Below are positions 1 to 5,203 of a stretch of DNA of 6,789 nucleotides, piece by piece. The translations under genes and the position numbers were made by a program. A model generated the notes under the pieces. That model was not told where the DNA came from and did not search any database. It saw only the letters and a list, made by a program, of their open reading frames with translations. Each line of letters starts with the position of its first letter. Position 1 is the stretch's first letter. The DNA lies in assembly GCA_021159125.1 (NCBI GenBank), contig JAGGSL010000084.1, positions 1 through 6,789 of the forward strand. The letters run 5' to 3'. Source of the DNA: Thermoplasmata archaeon (lineage in GTDB: Archaea; Thermoplasmatota; E2; UBA202; DSCA01).

Positions 1-14
1 TATCCTACTGTTTC

Positions 15-26
15 AAAAATAAAAAA
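15..26 (-). terminator. T-rich terminator of the tRNA gene
   Basis: Directly after the discriminator base A27 the minus strand reads TTTTTTATTTTT. Oligo-T runs are the usual intrinsic termination signal of archaeal RNA polymerase, and the position right after the mature 3' end fits a tRNA gene. It may also stop read-through from rad50. Confidence 0.7.
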
Positions 27-40
27 TGGACCGGACGGGA

Positions 41-147
41 TTTTCAAATGGGTTGCGCCCTTTCCCTTGCCTTGCCTGCGCCTTCACCTGTGCCTTCACC
101 TTTCCCTTCTTTTTTCATGCAGGGGTGAAGGGAGCGCAGCCCCTTCT
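41..147 (-). other. 107-base archaeal tRNA intron at position 59/60, with bulge-helix-bulge
   Basis: The intron sits inside the T-loop. Repeated A residues at both ends leave the exact junction ambiguous by sequence alone, but the fold fixes it. The outer helix is the T stem. The central 4-base-pair helix pairs exon TTCA (153-150) with intron TGAA (46-43). The 5' bulge is A149 A148 | A147 and the 3' bulge is A42 A41 | T40, each cut after its second base. The inner helix includes 143-141 with 52-50 (GGG/CCC). This is the 3-4-3 motif cut by the archaeal tRNA splicing endonuclease, with the same geometry as the common 37/38 anticodon-loop intron. Inside the intron, CCTTCACC (131-124) can pair over 8 bases with GGTGAAGG at 100-93 or at 88-81. 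The purine-rich interior shows no ORF and no clear guide-RNA boxes. Confidence 0.88.
80..103 (-). repeat. Tandem 12-base repeat inside the tRNA intron
   Basis: Two adjoining 12-base units, 80-91 and 92-103, agree at 11 of 12 positions (plus strand gccttcacctgt and gccttcaccttt). Each unit carries one copy of the GGTGAAGG sequence (minus strand) that can pair with the single CCTTCACC at 131-124, so the duplication gives the intron two interchangeable hairpin partners. The neighbouring bases 68-79 look like more decayed related sequence. Confidence 0.6.
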
Positions 148-228
148 TTTGAACCCGTGGCCTCCACCTTGCGAAGGTGGCGATCTTCCAGCTGATCTAC
201 CGGCCCTATGTGTGTATGAAAAATCCAC

Positions 229-238
229 TTTAATAAAT
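229..238 (-). promoter_or_regulatory. TATA box of the tRNA-Ala gene
   Basis: The minus strand between the rad50 stop codon and the tRNA contains TTTATTAAAG with its centre about 27 bases before the first tRNA base (206). This is the normal archaeal TATA-to-start distance and implies transcription beginning at or very near the mature 5' end. The tRNA therefore does not need to rely on read-through from rad50. Confidence 0.65.
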
Positions 239-245
239 TTGCTGC

Positions 246-2654
246 CTACTCCATTTTGACATGAGATATGCCTTCCTCGTCCTCAAAGGTTCTTATCACA
301 TACTGCATGCTGTCCTTTATTTCCTCTATGTGCGTTATGAGTATAACCTGCTGGAATTGATGTGAAAGCTCTCCAAGGGTGTTGAGAACGTTCGTCCTCC
401 TTTCATTATCCTGAGAGCCGAATATCTCGTCAAGAACTATGAAGTTAAATTCCAGATTGCCCGAACGCTGCGCTATGACCTGAGATATTGCAAGCCTAAG
501 AGACAAATTCGCTAAATCTTCCTCTCCTCCCGAAAATCTCTCTATTGAAAATTTCTCCCCGTTGTCATAGATGTAGATGTCGTAATTATCGTCTATCTCC
601 ATCTGGCTGTATTTTCCTGCAGTAAAGACATTGAAGAATGAAGAAGCGTGATACGAAAGCGTGGGCCCTATCTTTGAAATCAAATATCTTTTAAAATCAT
701 TCAGTAAGCCCGTGTCTCTATCCCCTGCCAGCATCTCCAGTTTCGCTATCTCCTTTCTCAACTCCCTGATTTTCTCTCTCGCCTCTTTTTGTTGTTTTAT
801 TTCTTCATGCATTCTTTCCAGTTCCGCCCCAATCTGCTTTATTTCCCCCTGCATCCTTATTTTCTGCTCCCTAACATGCTGCACCTCGCCCTTCTTCTCC
901 TCGTATTGCCTTTCAATTTCCTCATACCTCTTCTTATCGAAATTTAAATCCAGAATCTCTGCCCTCAATTTTTCAGCCATGCCCTCAAGCATTTCCACGT
1001 CTTTTTTGAGCTCAGCAATCTGCCTCTCCAGGTCTGGAAGGCGGGCAACTTCATTCCTCAAAACAGCTACCTCCTCTTTCAAAGGCAGGAGTTCCTCAAT
1101 CTTTTTTCTGTAAGAATCATAAGCCATTTCATCAAACTCAACCTCACCCATTTCCGCAATTTTTTTCTTGCTATCGCTGATTTTCCGCTCCTTTTCCTTT
1201 TTGCTCTCAACAGCATGATTCATTTCCTGCTCAACCTTCCTCATTTCTTCCATCACCGCCTCAATCTCAGCCCTCTTTTTTCTCAATTCCCTTTCCTCTG
1301 CCTCCAGCCTGCCTATCTCATTGAGCAACATTTTCTGCTCTTCCTCCAACTTCTCGATTTTTTCCTGCTCATTGCTCACCTTTTCGGCAAAGTCTTTTAA
1401 AATTAACTCGTACCTTTCCTTCAATGGCCTTCCGCATGTTGGACATGTGCTGTCTGCCCCCCTCTCCTCTATTTTTTTCCTCTCCCTTTCTGCCTCCTTG
1501 AGTTTCGCCATTGAGGCATCGATTTGCACCTTCTTTATTTTGATGGAGCTCTCCATCTCCCTTTTGCGTTCTTCGATTTTTTTCTCCTCTGCCTCTATTT
1601 CCTTCGCTTCCTTCTCTACTTTATCCCTATCTCCGATTTTTTTCTCAAGTTCCTTTATTGTTTCTTCGAGTGCTCCCGCCTCTTTCTCAAGCGCTGTAAT
1701 GCTTTCCTTCAACTGCTTAACGAGAAGATATTTTTCTCTCAACCCCTCCATCCTCTCCTTTTCTTTTTTTATTTTTTCATATTCCGCCTCCACCCCCTTT
1801 ATCTGTTCATACCTCTCCTTTTTCTTCTGCAATGCCTCTTTCTCCTTCTCCTTCTCCGCAATCTGCCTTCTCTTCGACTCTGCCTTTTCTCTCACCACGC
1901 TTGCTTCCTTCTCAAGCTCGTTGTATCTCTCCAGTTTTTCTCTCTCTTTCTGCCTGCTCTCCTCGAGCTCTGCCGCCTCCTTCTCAAGCGCTGAGATTTT
2001 TTTCTCCAGTTGCTGCATCATTGATATCATCGCATCCTTTTTCGCCCTTTTCTCCTCCATGTCCTTCTTCATCTCGTCAACGTCTTTGAGCGTGCTTTCC
2101 ATCACCTTCACAACGCTCTCCTTTCCCTTGCGGTCGTCTCTCACCTTTCTAACAGCGTCCTCAATCGCATCGATTTTGAGCATTCTGAGCATACTCTTCT
2201 TTCGCTCTCCAGGAGTCCTGCTCGAAAGAGCGTTTATCTCCTTCTGGCGTGCAACCAGCGACGTGAAAAAAGCATCGTAATCCATCCCTATCTTTTTCTC
2301 CAGCAGGCGGCTGACGCCTGTAGCAGATGATGCAAGAACAACCCCATTCGCTTTGACGTTTGCATCTACTGCCAAGGAGGGTGACATTATTCTTGTCACT
2401 TCATACAAATCTCCTCCAAGCTCGAACTCAAGACGGACATAGCATTCCTCATTCGGAGCAGCATTCTGCCTCTTTATGCCCTCCTTGTTTGTCCGTGCAA
2501 CCTTATTGCCGTATATTGCCCATCCTATTGCTTCTATGATTGTTGATTTGCCTGAGCCGTTGTTTCCTATGATTGCAGTAATTCCATCCGGAAAATTAAT
2601 TTCCGCATGCTGGAATTTCCGGTAGTTGTGCAATGTTAAAGAGATAAGCTTCAC
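246..2654 (-). CDS. rad50: DNA double-strand break repair ATPase Rad50
   Basis: This is the 802-residue ATPase and tether of the Mre11-Rad50 complex, which binds DNA ends, opens them for the Mre11 nuclease and bridges two DNA molecules. The N-terminal half-domain has the Walker A motif GNNGSGKST (30-38) and a Q-loop glutamine (Q137). Two long Lys/Glu-rich coiled coils run from about 160 to 680. At their centre is the zinc hook CPTC (C404, C407), through which two Rad50 molecules dimerise. The C-terminal half-domain has the ABC signature SGGEE (708-712), Walker B FIVLDE (738-743), a D-loop and the switch histidine H775. All catalytic parts are present. The length is within the archaeal range, a little shorter than the Pyrococcus protein. 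The start is GTG, overlapping the mre11 stop as GTGA and preceded by a strong Shine-Dalgarno. The long serine- and leucine-rich frames on the opposite strand are shadows of the coiled coil. Confidence 0.97.
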   Translation of the reverse strand: MKLISLTLHNYRKFQHAEINFPDGITAIIGNNGSGKSTIIEAIGWAIYGNKVARTNKEGIKRQNAAPNEECYVRLEFELGGDLYEVTRIMSPSLAVDANVKANGVVLASSATGVSRLLEKKIGMDYDAFFTSLVARQKEINALSSRTPGERKKSMLRMLKIDAIEDAVRKVRDDRKGKESVVKVMESTLKDVDEMKKDMEEKRAKKDAMISMMQQLEKKISALEKEAAELEESRQKEREKLERYNELEKEASVVREKAESKRRQIAEKEKEKEALQKKKERYEQIKGVEAEYEKIKKEKERMEGLREKYLLVKQLKESITALEKEAGALEETIKELEKKIGDRDKVEKEAKEIEAEEKKIEERKREMESSIKIKKVQIDASMAKLKEAERERKKIEERGADSTCPTCGRPLKERYELILKDFAEKVSNEQEKIEKLEEEQKMLLNEIGRLEAEERELRKKRAEIEAVMEEMRKVEQEMNHAVESKKEKERKISDSKKKIAEMGEVEFDEMAYDSYRKKIEELLPLKEEVAVLRNEVARLPDLERQIAELKKDVEMLEGMAEKLRAEILDLNFDKKRYEEIERQYEEKKGEVQHVREQKIRMQGEIKQIGAELERMHEEIKQQKEAREKIRELRKEIAKLEMLAGDRDTGLLNDFKRYLISKIGPTLSYHASSFFNVFTAGKYSQMEIDDNYDIYIYDNGEKFSIERFSGGEEDLANLSLRLAISQVIAQRSGNLEFNFIVLDEIFGSQDNERRTNVLNTLGELSHQFQQVILITHIEEIKDSMQYVIRTFEDEEGISHVKME

Positions 2655-3754
2655 TGACTCACCTCCGAGAGATATTTCAGGGCAAGTTTCTCAATTTCCT
2701 CCCTCTCTGTTTCAACAGGCACTTTTGAGATATACTCCTTCCATTCCTCGACAAGAGAGCCTATGCTTCCTCTGCCGGCAAGCTCCTGCTCCATTTCCTT
2801 CAGTTCGTAAGAAAGCTCGAAGTGCAGCGCGTTTGATGCTTCCTTTCTGATTGAATGGAAATCCAGCCCCTTGTATGTGCTCCTGCCTATGCCTTTGAGT
2901 ATGACTCTCAAAATTTTTCCTTCCGTGCCTGCATTTCTCAGTCTTTTCACCACTTCTCCCGTTATTTCATCAGGATTCATTGAATCGCAATTTATGACGC
3001 CTAAATCTTCCATTCCCCTTACTTTCAGAGGGATGAATCTCACCTCGTTCGAGGAAGTGTCTATTTCCATGAAGCCCTTCTCCTCTCCCGCCTCCTTGAA
3101 GGAAAGATGCTCCGTGGAGCCGGAGTAATATGCGTTTTTCGTCACCTCCGTTTTTTTATGATAGTGGCCCAGAGCGATGTAATCGAATTCGGGCGAGAGA
3201 TAGCCGCTCGGAATCACCTGCTCGTTGAAATCACCTGTGCGGAATTCCTTTATTCCAGCCACTCCCACATGCAACATCAGCAGATTGAATTTCCCATTGT
3301 CTGCTTTCAGGCTTTCGATATTTCTTTTCAAATCATCGCCCGTATGGCAGTGGGGAATTGCATGAACCATCACATCCCCGAATTCATATTTCTCATATTT
3401 GCCCTTATAGACAGGATATATGCTGTCAAGGTGCTCGAAAATGCGGAATACGCTTCCTGTCTCTCTAAGCTTTGGCGTTTCGTGATTGCCCGAAATGATG
3501 ACCATTGGTATTCCTTCCCTGGAAATGCGTATGAGCTGCTGGAGTGCAAATGTTATGGCTCTATTGGTAGGACGCACTGTATCAAACAAATCGCCCGAAT
3601 GGACAATCAAATCGGGCTTTTTCTCAACAGCATAATCGACAAACTGTTCGAAAGCGTTGTAGACATCCACTTCTCTCTGATTCAGCCCGCTCTCGTTAAC
3701 TTTATGATATGCCGAATATCCTATATGCGTATCAGCCACGTGAAGAATCTTCAT
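2651..3754 (-). CDS. mre11: DNA double-strand break repair nuclease Mre11
   Basis: This is the Mn-dependent 3'-5' exonuclease and endonuclease that acts with Rad50 on DNA ends, hairpins and blocked breaks. The 367-residue protein begins with a calcineurin-like phosphoesterase domain carrying the full metal set: D8 and H10 (ADTHIGY), D55 (HSGDLFD), N90 and H91 (SGNHETP), H162 (LHVG), then H197 and H199 (LGHYHKK). A capping region follows. The charged C-terminus (about 310-365) is where Mre11 proteins normally bind the base of the Rad50 coiled coil. The ATG at 3754 gives the canonical first strand MKILHVADTH, and no Shine-Dalgarno precedes it. It is the first gene of a pair with rad50, overlapping by 4 bases. 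In many archaea herA and nurA sit beside this pair; neither is in the window. The length is typical for archaeal Mre11. Confidence 0.97.
   Translation of the reverse strand: MKILHVADTHIGYSAYHKVNESGLNQREVDVYNAFEQFVDYAVEKKPDLIVHSGDLFDTVRPTNRAITFALQQLIRISREGIPMVIISGNHETPKLRETGSVFRIFEHLDSIYPVYKGKYEKYEFGDVMVHAIPHCHTGDDLKRNIESLKADNGKFNLLMLHVGVAGIKEFRTGDFNEQVIPSGYLSPEFDYIALGHYHKKTEVTKNAYYSGSTEHLSFKEAGEEKGFMEIDTSSNEVRFIPLKVRGMEDLGVINCDSMNPDEITGEVVKRLRNAGTEGKILRVILKGIGRSTYKGLDFHSIRKEASNALHFELSYELKEMEQELAGRGSIGSLVEEWKEYISKVPVETEREEIEKLALKYLSEVSQ
2659..2666 (-). promoter_or_regulatory. Strong Shine-Dalgarno that fixes the rad50 GTG start
   Basis: The minus strand reads GGAGGTGA four bases before the GTG at 2654-2652, an eight-base match to the anti-Shine-Dalgarno end of archaeal 16S rRNA. 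It lies inside the last codons of mre11. It decides the start: the translation beginning here, MKLISLTLHNYRKF, is the expected Rad50 N-terminus, so GTG is right and no ATG should be sought further in. Confidence 0.85.
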
Positions 3755-3777
3755 CCCACACTAAATATGCATTCCGA

Positions 3778-3784
3778 TTAAAGA
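3778..3784 (-). promoter_or_regulatory. Probable TATA box of the mre11-rad50 operon
   Basis: CTTTAAT on the minus strand is centred about 27 bases before the mre11 ATG, which would give a leaderless or nearly leaderless transcript and fits the lack of a Shine-Dalgarno there. Two alternatives exist. CAATAAAAA around 3801-3808 would give a leader of about 24 bases. A GCATATTTA element at 3762-3770 is too close to the ATG unless translation starts inside the conserved N-terminus. Confidence 0.4.
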
Positions 3785-3838
3785 GTTTTTGACAGCAGGT
3801 TTTTATTGAAAGAAATACGGCGCTCTCTTTCCATTGAA

Positions 3839-3982
3839 TTACATATATTTGATGTGCTCAATGTGCTCTTTAAAGTAAAATTTCCGTAGGGTCCCAGTGC
3901 AGGACGTTTTTTTAATAGGGATATACTTCCAATTTTCATCATAAAACCATTCATTATCGGGCATACCATCCCCAAAATTCAT
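3839..3982 (-). CDS. Possible small hypothetical protein or gene remnant
   Basis: A 47-codon frame from ATG at 3982, or 60 codons from TTG at 4021, ends at TAA at 3839. The peptide is not low-complexity: GMPDNEWFYDENWKYIPIKK contains two Trp and several Asp, Glu and Tyr, and its composition looks more like real protein than most noise frames. I do not recognise a family. There is no convincing Shine-Dalgarno or correctly placed TATA box. The open frame continues upstream past the TTG only as far as an in-frame TAA at about 4037-4039, just before the divergent gene begins. It could be a true small protein, the tail of a decayed gene or chance. If real, it lies upstream of mre11 in the same direction, with an 84-base gap. 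Confidence 0.2.
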   Translation of the reverse strand: MNFGDGMPDNEWFYDENWKYIPIKKTSCTGTLRKFYFKEHIEHIKYM

Positions 3983-4023
3983 TTCGAGCGACTTATGCAG
4001 TAAACTTGATAAACTCGGCAAAT

Positions 4024-4031
4024 CTATAAAA
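4024..4031 (+). promoter_or_regulatory. TATA box before the secreted protein gene
   Basis: CTATAAAA is a good archaeal TATA element. With usual spacing, transcription would begin near 4050-4054, about 10 bases before the ATG at 4063. That is after the alternative ATG at 4039, which argues against the longer start. A weaker element, GATAAAC near 4008, could give a longer leader that holds the whole Shine-Dalgarno. Confidence 0.5.
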
Positions 4032-4050
4032 GCGGATTATGTTTATTGTA

Positions 4051-4058
4051 GAAGTGAT
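4051..4058 (+). promoter_or_regulatory. Shine-Dalgarno deciding the start at 4063
   Basis: GAAGTGAT differs by one base from the archaeal consensus GAGGTGAT and ends four bases before ATG 4063, the same spacing as at rad50. It supports the start that places a clean signal peptide at the N-terminus, rather than the in-frame ATG at 4039. Confidence 0.55.
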
Positions 4059-4062
4059 AAAT

Positions 4063-4515
4063 ATGAAATTTAACGCCATTTTAGTAGCAGGGCTACTTTT
4101 GTTTACCAGTTTTCTCTCTGCTGCTGGAGGGCAAGGACAAGAAAACAACAATAGTATATATTGCGAATCTTGTGAAAATACGGACAGGTATGAGCTTTTC
4201 AACAAGACATATTTCGTATTAGGGAAACGCTCGGTCACTGAGACCTTTTACATGGAAAACGGCAGCATGGTCATCGGCTTTGGGTTCCACCGTGTCAGCA
4301 GATACTTCACCGGCCAAGGACATATTCGCCTGTATGATGAAGAGGCACCCAAACAATATGCGGGAGCTGATACATGCGTATATTTGTTCGGCGTCATAAT
4401 ATTGCCATGGGACGCATGGATATATGAAGAGGATTTTACCCCTGGACTCCAAACACTTGTATTGAAAGCGTGGGGATTTGGGTGGTTCACTCTCATAATA
4501 TATGGAGAGTCATAG
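4063..4515 (+). CDS. Small secreted protein of unknown function
   Basis: The 150-residue product starts with a signal peptide: MKFN, a hydrophobic core (about 5-18) and a small-residue cleavage region SAAGG near 19-23. The mature part of about 125 residues is rich in aromatic and Gly residues. It has a CESC pair close to its start, a third Cys in its second half, and three N-glycosylation sequons (NNS, NKT, NGS). No later transmembrane helix is evident, so it is probably released or held at the surface by partners; strand-like alternation of residues suggests a beta fold, which is inference. I recognise no family. The start at 4063 is chosen over ATG 4039 because it gives a normal signal peptide and has a Shine-Dalgarno. 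It is the first gene of the plus-strand group, 53 bases before the Nudix gene. Confidence 0.75.
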   Translation: MKFNAILVAGLLLFTSFLSAAGGQGQENNNSIYCESCENTDRYELFNKTYFVLGKRSVTETFYMENGSMVIGFGFHRVSRYFTGQGHIRLYDEEAPKQYAGADTCVYLFGVIILPWDAWIYEEDFTPGLQTLVLKAWGFGWFTLIIYGES

Positions 4516-4540
4516 TCGGGTTATCTGGCTATTACGATGC

Positions 4541-4548
4541 ATTTTTAT
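4541..4548 (+). promoter_or_regulatory. Probable TATA box of the Nudix gene, leaderless type
   Basis: ATTTTTAT is centred about 25 bases before the ATG at 4569, which matches a leaderless archaeal transcript. There is no Shine-Dalgarno before that ATG. The T-run could also help terminate the preceding secreted-protein transcript. Confidence 0.45.
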
Positions 4549-4568
4549 GGGCGAAAGCATTGCATTTC

Positions 4569-4985
4569 ATGGAGTATAAAAGCCCGAAGCTTACGGTCGA
4601 CGGCGTTGTCATCAGGAACGGCAAAATTTTGCTCATAAAAAGAAAAAACGAGCCTTTCAAGAACAGATGGGCGCTCCCAGGCGGCTTCGTCGAATACGGC
4701 GAGACGGTGGAGAGTGCAGTATTGCGGGAGGTGGCGGAGGAAACAGGGCTCGAAACAGAAATAAAACATCTCGTGGGCGTTTACTCAGACCCTGGAAGAG
4801 ATCCCAGAGGACATACTGTTTCGATTGCATATATCCTCTCACCTAAAGATGAAAAAGAGCCGTCAGGAGGTGACGATGCCTCTGAAGCAAAGTTTTTTGA
4901 TGTGAACGAGCTGCCGCCCCTTGCCTTCGACCATGATAAAATTATAAAAGATGCGATGCATATCCTTAAACATGGAATGCGATAG
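4569..4985 (+). CDS. Nudix hydrolase, ADP-ribose pyrophosphatase type
   Basis: This 138-residue single-domain protein would hydrolyse a nucleoside diphosphate linked to another group (X), using Mg or Mn. The Nudix box matches the consensus GX5EX7REUXEEXGU exactly: G39, E45, R53, E54, E57, E58, G60 and L61. The segment YSDPGRDPRGHTVSIAY (72-88) just after it resembles archaeal ADP-ribose pyrophosphatases, so ADP-ribose cleavage to AMP and ribose 5-phosphate is the best guess; other nucleotide substrates cannot be excluded. The length is typical of small archaeal Nudix enzymes. An upstream in-frame ATG at 4470 would add 33 residues overlapping the secreted-protein gene and resembling no Nudix N-terminus, so ATG 4569 (MEYKSPKLTVDG) is preferred. 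The gene ends 14 bases inside the DUF6485-like gene, which suggests co-translation. Confidence 0.93.
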   Translation: MEYKSPKLTVDGVVIRNGKILLIKRKNEPFKNRWALPGGFVEYGETVESAVLREVAEETGLETEIKHLVGVYSDPGRDPRGHTVSIAYILSPKDEKEPSGGDDASEAKFFDVNELPPLAFDHDKIIKDAMHILKHGMR

Positions 4986-5166
4986 GGAAAAAAATCTGCA
5001 GAACTGCAACTGCACATGGGAGCCGTGCAGCAGGAAGGGAAAATGCTGCGAATGCATACGCTACCACTGGAGCAGGAAAGAGTTGCCTGCATGTCTGTTT
5101 CCGGATGATGTTGAAGCAACTTATGACCGCTCGCTGGAAAAATTCATAGAGATTTACGGAAAATAG
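4972..5166 (+). CDS. Small cysteine-rich DUF6485-like protein
   Basis: This 64-residue, probably cytoplasmic protein has eight cysteines (3, 12, 14, 19, 25, 26, 28, 41) and a pattern I recognise from memory as DUF6485: ECxxEKNLxNCNCTxEPCSRKG, then CCECIRYH, LPACxFP and a Tyr-rich C-terminal helix (TYDRSLEKFIEIY). The dense Cys/His arrangement suggests zinc or an iron-sulfur site, but the function of the family is not known to me. The start ATG at 4972 overlaps the Nudix stop region by 14 bases in another frame and has no Shine-Dalgarno, so translation probably depends on ribosomes finishing the Nudix gene. An in-frame ATG seven codons earlier (4951) is less likely because the family begins at MEC. 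It ends 37 bases before the end of convergent pyrK; no clear terminator hairpin is seen between them. Confidence 0.85.
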   Translation: MECDREKNLQNCNCTWEPCSRKGKCCECIRYHWSRKELPACLFPDDVEATYDRSLEKFIEIYGK

Positions 5167-5203
5167 GAAGACAAATGCCATTTCTTGTTTGCAGTCCCTC
5201 GAT

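Larger units (their letters stand above)
27..206 (-). tRNA. tRNA-Ala(CGC) gene with an intron in the T-loop
   Basis: Read on the minus strand, the 5' exon (206 to 148) and the 3' exon (40 to 27) join into a 73-base tRNA. The acceptor stem GGGCCGG (206-200) pairs with CCGGTCC (34-28), all Watson-Crick except G3:U70, the known identity element of alanine tRNA. The D stem is GATC/GATC (197-194, 185-182) with G18G19 in an 8-base loop. The anticodon stem CCACC/GGTGG (180-176, 168-164) closes loop TTCGCAA, giving anticodon CGC (173-171), which reads GCG. The variable loop is AGGCC. The T stem ACGGG/CCCGT (158-154, 39-35) closes loop TTCAAAT once the intron at 147-41 is removed. The discriminator is A73 and no CCA is encoded, so it must be added after transcription. 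A TATA box and a T-rich terminator flank the gene, which supports an active gene rather than a remnant. Every stem being intact makes the call strong. Confidence 0.95.
3755..4062. other. Divergent intergenic region between mre11 and the secreted protein gene
   Basis: This 308-base AT-rich spacer separates leftward mre11 from the rightward gene at 4063. It carries candidate TATA boxes for both directions and one doubtful minus-strand reading frame (3839-3982). I see no tRNA-like fold, inverted-repeat mobile element ends or repeat array in it. Confidence 0.6.

Noticed and set aside
41..147. Box C/D or H/ACA guide RNA inside the tRNA intron
   Set aside because: There is only a weak C-box-like GCATGAA near 120-114, no D box CUGA and no placed ACA box.
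27..206. Permuted or trans-split tRNA instead of an intron
   Set aside because: The 5' half precedes the 3' half on the same strand, with one promoter, one terminator and a proper bulge-helix-bulge, so ordinary cis-splicing explains it.
26..259. A 77-codon plus-strand frame at the left end
   Set aside because: It runs through the tRNA-Ala gene and its intron on the opposite strand and has no promoter or ribosome site.
1321..2280. A 319-codon plus-strand frame and several other long plus-strand frames across 661-2280
   Set aside because: They lie antisense to the Rad50 coiled coil and are almost entirely Ser, Phe, Leu and Ile, the expected mirror of Lys/Glu codons; no start signals or motifs.
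3107..3781. A 224-codon plus-strand frame opposite mre11
   Set aside because: It is antisense to a fully conserved nuclease with all metal-binding residues, and the translation resembles no protein I know.
4470..4568. N-terminal extension of the Nudix protein by 33 residues
   Set aside because: It overlaps the secreted-protein gene in another frame, and the Nudix fold is complete from ATG 4569.
5167..5203. Hairpin terminator between the convergent DUF6485-like gene and pyrK
   Set aside because: I see no convincing inverted repeat in these 37 bases, only modest T-rich stretches.
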